DNA of 64,000 nt from Maratus speciosus (lineage: Eukaryota > Arthropoda > Arachnida > Araneae > Salticidae), in NCBI GenBank assembly GCA_963932465.1, contig OZ010792.1, positions 187,087,377-187,151,376 of the forward strand, read 5' to 3'. Below are positions 58,706 through 64,000 of this stretch, piece by piece. Numbering within the stretch: the stretch's first letter is position 1; every line of letters begins with the position of its first letter. The notes beneath the pieces are model-generated. The model saw only the letters and a list, made by a program, of their open reading frames with translations. It was not told where the DNA came from and ran no database searches. The position numbers and the translations under genes were made by a program.

Positions 58706-59480
58706 GTTGCATATCTTGTGGGAAATTCCATAAACCACACAATTTAAACTCATTTCCCAAGAGCAAATTTTGTTCGTGGTCAAATTCATATAAATATGAT
58801 TTCTACTCTGTAGTTATCTGATACCTCTTTTAGGAAATTCCATTAAATTTTTCATTCTTATCATTGCAAAGATTCATTTAATGATTTTTACCAATCTAGT
58901 TATGTATGTTTTTGGTATCCATGTTAAGTGTGTTGGGGGAAACTGTATTATTGTCATTTCATTCATAATCACAATTTTTGATGGTGGTCGGTTATGTTTA
59001 TTTAATGGTTATATATATATATATAAATTCATGATAGATTTTTTATGCTAGTAGCACTCCTGGTGGAACTATGCAATTTATACTCATGCTTATTTATTAT
59101 GAACAAATTTCACTCAGATATTCAGAATAAGCTTCTGTCATGGTCAAATTTACATTTTGAGGAACACTTTCATATATTTTTCCTGTCAATAATGTTTCTG
59201 GTGGAAATTGCATGACTGCTCAATTTAAATTCATTTCTCACAAACGTATTTCGCTCATATCTTCAGAATAAACTTCTGTGTGATTCTATGTTCTGATAGA
59301 AGTTTTCATATGAGGTGTGAAGTTACATAACTATGCAATTTAAACTCACTTCCCATGAATGATATTCACTCAGTTTTTCAAAATAAGTTTCTGTCATAGT
59401 CAAATTTATGTTTTGATAAAAAATTCAATATGATAGGGGTTTTTTTATGTTTGTGGTAAATTGCTTAACTAAGATTTAAA
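58706..59480 (+). repeat. Minisatellite, right part
   Basis: Continuation of the array at 46150-47236 after the nested hAT/LTR insertion; words such as CAGAATAAGCTTCTGTCATG and ACTATGCAATTTA recur about every 125-160 bases. It is duplicated at about 62200-62970 within the tandem copy. Confidence 0.7.
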
Positions 59481-60027
59481 AAAAAAAATTTTTTTTTTTC
59501 TACTACACCCCAAGTTAAAATTAGAAAAAACAGATTCATCTTTCTTTAACGCAGATAATCCCACACCAGAAAATAGAATTGCTAAGAACTAGAATAGCTA
59601 AATCTTAAAAAAAAAATTAATTTTGTTTTGTTTTGCTGTATGACAGCCATACTCAAGTTAAAAATAGGTAGGACAGATTCAATACAACTTTTATTTGCAT
59701 TTATAGTGGCCCTTGCTAGGAAGTAAGATAAATTTTATTTCTGTGTAATTTGATTTCTGTGTAAAAAATCTTCTGAAATTAATTTCTGTGTAATATTGAA
59801 ATGTGACACGGCAAGGCGGAAAACAAGAATAGTTCAGTTCGAATAATAATCCAACATTAGGTAGTTTGCAGCAGTCACAGTTTATTTTTTTTTAAATGGA
59901 ATTCACAGTTTTTTTTCGTATTAGTCCAAGGTACTGATGTACGCAGAATGAAAAAAAAAATATATATATCACGTGCTTCCCTTCTCCAAAGTGTAATTCG
60001 GTATGCCGGCTATATGCACCATATTTC

Positions 60028-60935
60028 TGTGATGAATATGTCTTGCACAGGTGGTTCATTTTTGCTTAGGTTCCATACTGAATAGAAGGCTGAAAAATTA
60101 ACTGTTACTTATTTTAAAAGGAAGGCAAGAAACTGCTAAGGTAGAAATTATCTAAAGTTCTTTATTGTCCACCGGGCTCGTTTCGAACATAGCCGAAATT
60201 ACACGGCTAAGGCCGATGTTGGAGAAGGGAGCAGAAAGTTACATTTTTTACGTTCACAGAATCAGATCTTCGAAGCAAGTAGCAATTACATTTTTTCGAA
60301 AATGCTCGAGTGTTGGCAAGCGTACATACACAATTTCGCCAAATACATATACTATATGGCGAGATTAGAGAGAGAGAGAGACATGTGGTCAAAGTACAAT
60401 AACTGAAATTGAATGGAGAATGTAAAAGATTAATAAGAAATATTTAACGCCAGATGATTACTTAGTAATTATAGCACATAAACCGCAAAAGAACATTCGA
60501 TAGGGTTTGCCAAAGTTCTCATGGGATTGAAGCGGCCGAAGCGCCCGTTAATAAACAAAACAAAATAAAGACAGGGTTAATAACTGAAATGACTAATATC
60601 TTACATCTGGACCAACGGCTAAAAATATAGAAGTAATATGTCTGACTAATTTCTGCATATCATCAAAACTAAGGCGGAAGGATGAAAATTAGAATCGAGT
60701 TGCTAGGCGAGAAGAGGAAATTATTTCTTTTCTTAAAAATGCAGTGCGCTGCGGTTAAAATATTAAAGAGACTGAGAATTGAATGCTTAATTTATGAAGG
60801 GAAAGAGGACTAAAAACAGATTGAATCCGAATGCAGACAGATAATTAAATTTAAGAATTTTTAAAAAAATGTAATTTTAAAGGGGGGAAAGAGGAAAGGT
60901 CTTAATATTAATATGTGAAGGTAGGCGCCTTCACA
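60028..60935 (-). repeat. Third LTR copy, made by the tandem duplication
   Basis: A full 908-bp LTR with TG..CA ends, followed by GATAC and the same downstream hAT-like sequence as the right LTR. Its flanks show that it arose by segmental duplication, not by a separate retrotransposition. It keeps the 22 bases lost from 56558-57443. Confidence 0.85.
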
Positions 60936-63246
60936 GATACTTTCACTTGTGGAACAGGTTTCGAACTAAGTTAAATAACTATTTTTTTCCTACTGGTATG
61001 GTGAACTATAGATAATGTGCATGGTTGTCAACAAACTGGCTTATTGCGTGACAAGTCAACTTTATGTAGGCAGAAATTCGAACTAAATTGCTTGAAATAA
61101 TGCTAAAATGATCGAAATAATGCTCGTAATTTTCATGTAGTTATAATATATTGTATTATATGAAGGAAATAATACTTTATAAATTACTAACTCTGCAAGA
61201 ATTGTTACTTTCTGCCTACATTAAGTTGAGAAGTACATCTTTTTTTTTGGGTGCGTAGTGTCACATGCACACATTATCTATTCATTTGTTCCTAATTTCA
61301 GGAGATATTTTGTAAATAAGATAATTTCATAAGTAAGAGGTGATTGTCAGTCACTAACGAAAAGTAATTTTTAGATAAAAGGTTTAAAATATCATATTTT
61401 AATCATTTTATCCCAACATTTAATTATTTTCTCTTTAATAAAATAAATGTTATTTTAATTTTTCTGTGTTTGGACTAAATGAAAAAATAAATAGAATAAT
61501 TAATGCTGCAGAGAAAATATTTACTAAAAGCTATATATATATATTTAAAAATAAGGTATTCAACCAAGTATGCCAAAAAAAACCCCACCAAAAATCCACA
61601 TAACTTGGAAAGTTAGTCATAAACAAAGAAAAAAATTATAATTTCATATTTGATTACAATTTAATGTATACTAAAACTACATTGCACTATCATTAAACAA
61701 AAGCAATGCTATATTAACAGCATTTTTTCTGCTTTGTTCTGAGTTTACATACAAATTTGTGTTTTTGACGGCTAAAACCCAACCCTGGTATATCTGTATC
61801 TTAAGTTTTAATATTTTGTTTGATACATTATCTCCCATTATGCTTAAATACAGACGTTTATTTTTGTAGAGTGACCATTACTAAAATTTTCATGATCATC
61901 ATTGAATTGTAGGATGTTTTGGTTTAGTTTTATTCTTACAATTTAATTAATGTTTCATTCATAATGAAATATATAACAGCAAAATTAGTTTAAAATGTTA
62001 ATAGAATAATGTAATTCAAATACAGTTGGAAAATAATGATTAAGTCGATTAATTAATAACCTCATTTAAAATAGTTACCGGCACATTCTACATAATTTAG
62101 TATTTTATAAAAAAGGACACTAGCATGATAAAACCGAAACTAATTAGTGTCAATCAAACTCTTCCATTTTTTTCTAAGATAAATATGGCAACCCTGGTTG
62201 CATATCTTGTGGGAAATTCCACAAACCACACAATTTAAACTCATTTCCCAAGAGCAAATTTTGTTCGTGGTCAAATTCATATAAATATGATTTCTACTCT
62301 GTAGTTATCTGATACCTCTTTTAGGAAATTCCATTAAATTTTTCATTCTTATCATTGCAAAGATTCATTTAATGATTTTTACCAATCTAGTTATGTATGT
62401 TTTTGGTATCCATGTTAAGTGTGTTGGGGGAAACTGTATTATTGTCATTTCATTCATAATCACAATTTTTGATGGTGGTCGGTTATGTTTATTTAATGGT
62501 TATATATATATATATATATATAAATTCATGATAGATTTTTTATGCTAGTAGCACTCCTGGTGGAACTATGCAATTTATACTCATGCTTATTTATTATGAA
62601 CAAATTTCACTCAGATATTCAGAATAAGCTTCTGTCATGGTCAAATTTACATTTTGAGGAAAACTTTCATATATTTTTCCTGTCAATAATGTTTCTGGTG
62701 GAAATTGCATGACTGCTCAATTTAAATTCATTTCTCACAAACGTATTTCGCTCATATCTTCAGAATAAACTTCTGTGTGATTCTATGTTCTGATAGAAGT
62801 TTTCATATGAGGTGTGAAGTTACATAACTATGCAATTTAAACTCACTTCCCATGAATGATATTCACTCAGTTTTTCAAAATAAGTTTCTGTCATAGTCAA
62901 ATTTATGTTTTGATAAAAAATTCAATATGATAGGGGTTTTTTTTATGTTTGTGGTAAATTGCTTAACTAAGATTTTAAAAAAAAAAATTTTTTTTTTCTA
63001 CTACACCCCAAGTTAAAATTAGAAAAAACAGATTCATCTTTCTTTAACGCAGATAATCCCACACCAGAAAATAGAATTGCTAAGAACTAGAATAGCTAAA
63101 TCTTAAAAAAAAATTAATTTTGTTTTGTTTTGCTGTATGACAGCCATACTCAAGTTAAAAATAGGTAGGACAGATTCAATACAACTTTTATTTGCATTTA
63201 TAGTGGCCCTTGTTAGGAAGTAAGATAAATTTTATTTCTGTGTAAT

Positions 63247-63887
63247 TTTTTTTTCTAAAAGCAAGATTTTTTCCCCCCTACGATAAAAGATATATATCTA
63301 CCTGAAATGATTTAAAGAATAAAAAAACTAGAATATTTTTTATGCAGTAGATTCATACACACAAACATAATCTTAAATTTATAAAGATTGACAAAAAAGT
63401 TCTGGTAGAAAATACTCACGATTTCTAGTTTAAATTCTCAAGGCTGAAAAATTGAAGATAATATAAATAAAATAATAAAACTCACTTTTTTAATCAACAA
63501 AAATCACACAATTTTATTTATTTATTTATTTATTTTTTTCAGTTAGTGAGAAAAATTAAAATTTTTTTATATCATGATTAAATTTCATATATTTATACTT
63601 TATCATACATATATATGAAGGAATAAAAGGCAGAGCAGCAAATTTTTATTACACAATTCTGATAAAACAAATATACTTAGTTTTTCCTTTCACAAAATTG
63701 ATTAAAAAAAAGAATTTTATCAAGAAATATACCTCATAACATGTGTACTGTTCTAGTTATTCTCACGTAATTTCTTTATATCTTTGTTTTGGTTTGATCA
63801 TTGGCTGATATATTCCTAGACTATATCAAAATATTTATTTGTTGGTTTTATTTCTATTTTTTTACATTTATTTTTTTCTCTTTCTAG
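63247..63887. other. End of intron 5, no gene seen
   Basis: AT-rich sequence with a TTTA microsatellite at 63513-63534, ending in a T-rich acceptor before the exon at 63888. Confidence 0.5.
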
Positions 63888-64000
63888 CTAAGATAGGCTT
63901 ATTTCGAACTAGCGTACCCTTGACTGATAAGTTTCTTGTTGATATTCCAATTCCACTCTCCTTTACTTATGCAAATCAAATTCGACAAGCACTACTAAAA
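63888..64000 (+). CDS. IARS2: IARS2-like exon, incomplete at the window edge
   Basis: The acceptor is ctctttctag. The first two bases complete an alanine codon begun by the exon at 42958, and the frame then reads KIGLFRTSVPLTDKFLVDIP through to QALLK at the last base. FRTS after the PHLAEEV exon fits the position of the conserved FR.GW region of bacterial-type IleRS. The frame stays open to the window end, so the real exon end, the C-terminal part and the stop codon lie beyond. The match to the family is weaker here than in the other exons; phase continuity is the main support. Confidence 0.8.

Larger units (their letters stand above)
56320..63246 (+). repeat. 3.47-kb direct tandem duplication
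   Basis: The sequence from AATATTGAAATGTGACACGG at 56320 restarts at 59792 and runs to about 63246. Copy 1 covers the end of the LTR-element interior, the right LTR, the right ends of both hAT-like elements and the minisatellite, and copy 2 repeats all of these. Differences are few: single substitutions, A/T-tract lengths, a TA-repeat length near 59020 versus 62500, and the 22-bp deletion only in copy 1. Confidence 0.9.

Overview
This is a eukaryotic, AT-rich, intron- and transposon-dominated window. It most likely comes from an arthropod; I cannot name the species from the sequence. The only host gene I can support is a bacterial-type (mitochondrial) isoleucyl-tRNA synthetase, IARS2-like, on the + strand. 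Six exons are visible: 470-572, 6772-6897, 24394-24525, 38070-38176, 42958-43106 and 63888-64000. The 5' part of the gene lies before the window and the last exon runs off its end. All introns have GT..AG borders and all codon phases join correctly. Together the exons give only about 730 coding bases in 63.5 kb. Everything else is intron filled with mobile elements.

Intron 1 (573-6771): tRNA-derived SINE pieces, then a minus-strand Helitron (1281-5698) that was split by a TIR element (1871-5269). That TIR element itself carries a foldback element (1993-2589) and a second MITE (3143-3552).

Intron 2 (6898-24393): a 15-kb block bordered by inverted copies of a ~190-bp sequence. It holds two direct ~1.05-kb repeats, one interrupted by a 963-bp insertion made mostly of a 31-bp minisatellite. 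Between them lies a broken Gypsy-type retrotransposon on the minus strand, whose protease region is replaced by a 3'-truncated Jockey/CR1-like LINE; that LINE is itself interrupted by a TTAA-flanked MITE. A 151-bp satellite and a Penelope-like RT fragment follow.

Intron 3 (24526-38069): a hAT-like element holding another hAT-like element holding a Helitron (24.7-29.4 kb). Next comes a complete-ended Tigger/pogo element (30356-37307) with a dead transposase, invaded by a Helitron (33761-37109) that carries a 306-bp tandem array.

Intron 4 (38177-42957): two inverted tRNA-Thr-like SINEs and another tRNA-like SINE head.

Intron 5 (43107-63887): a 1.39-kb near-palindromic mariner-like element, two further MITEs and a minisatellite. 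The minisatellite was interrupted by a hAT-like element (47237-58705), which contains another hAT-like element (47612-58296, perfect 8-bp TSD), which contains a gene-less LTR retrotransposon with ~0.9-kb LTRs (48460-57443, perfect 5-bp TSD). A later 3.47-kb tandem duplication (56320-63246) copied the right-hand ends of all three layers, giving a third LTR copy.

No bacterial-style operon, CRISPR array or defence system is present. The interest of the window is its layered record of insertions, where target-site duplications and phase-correct ORFs give a relative order of events.
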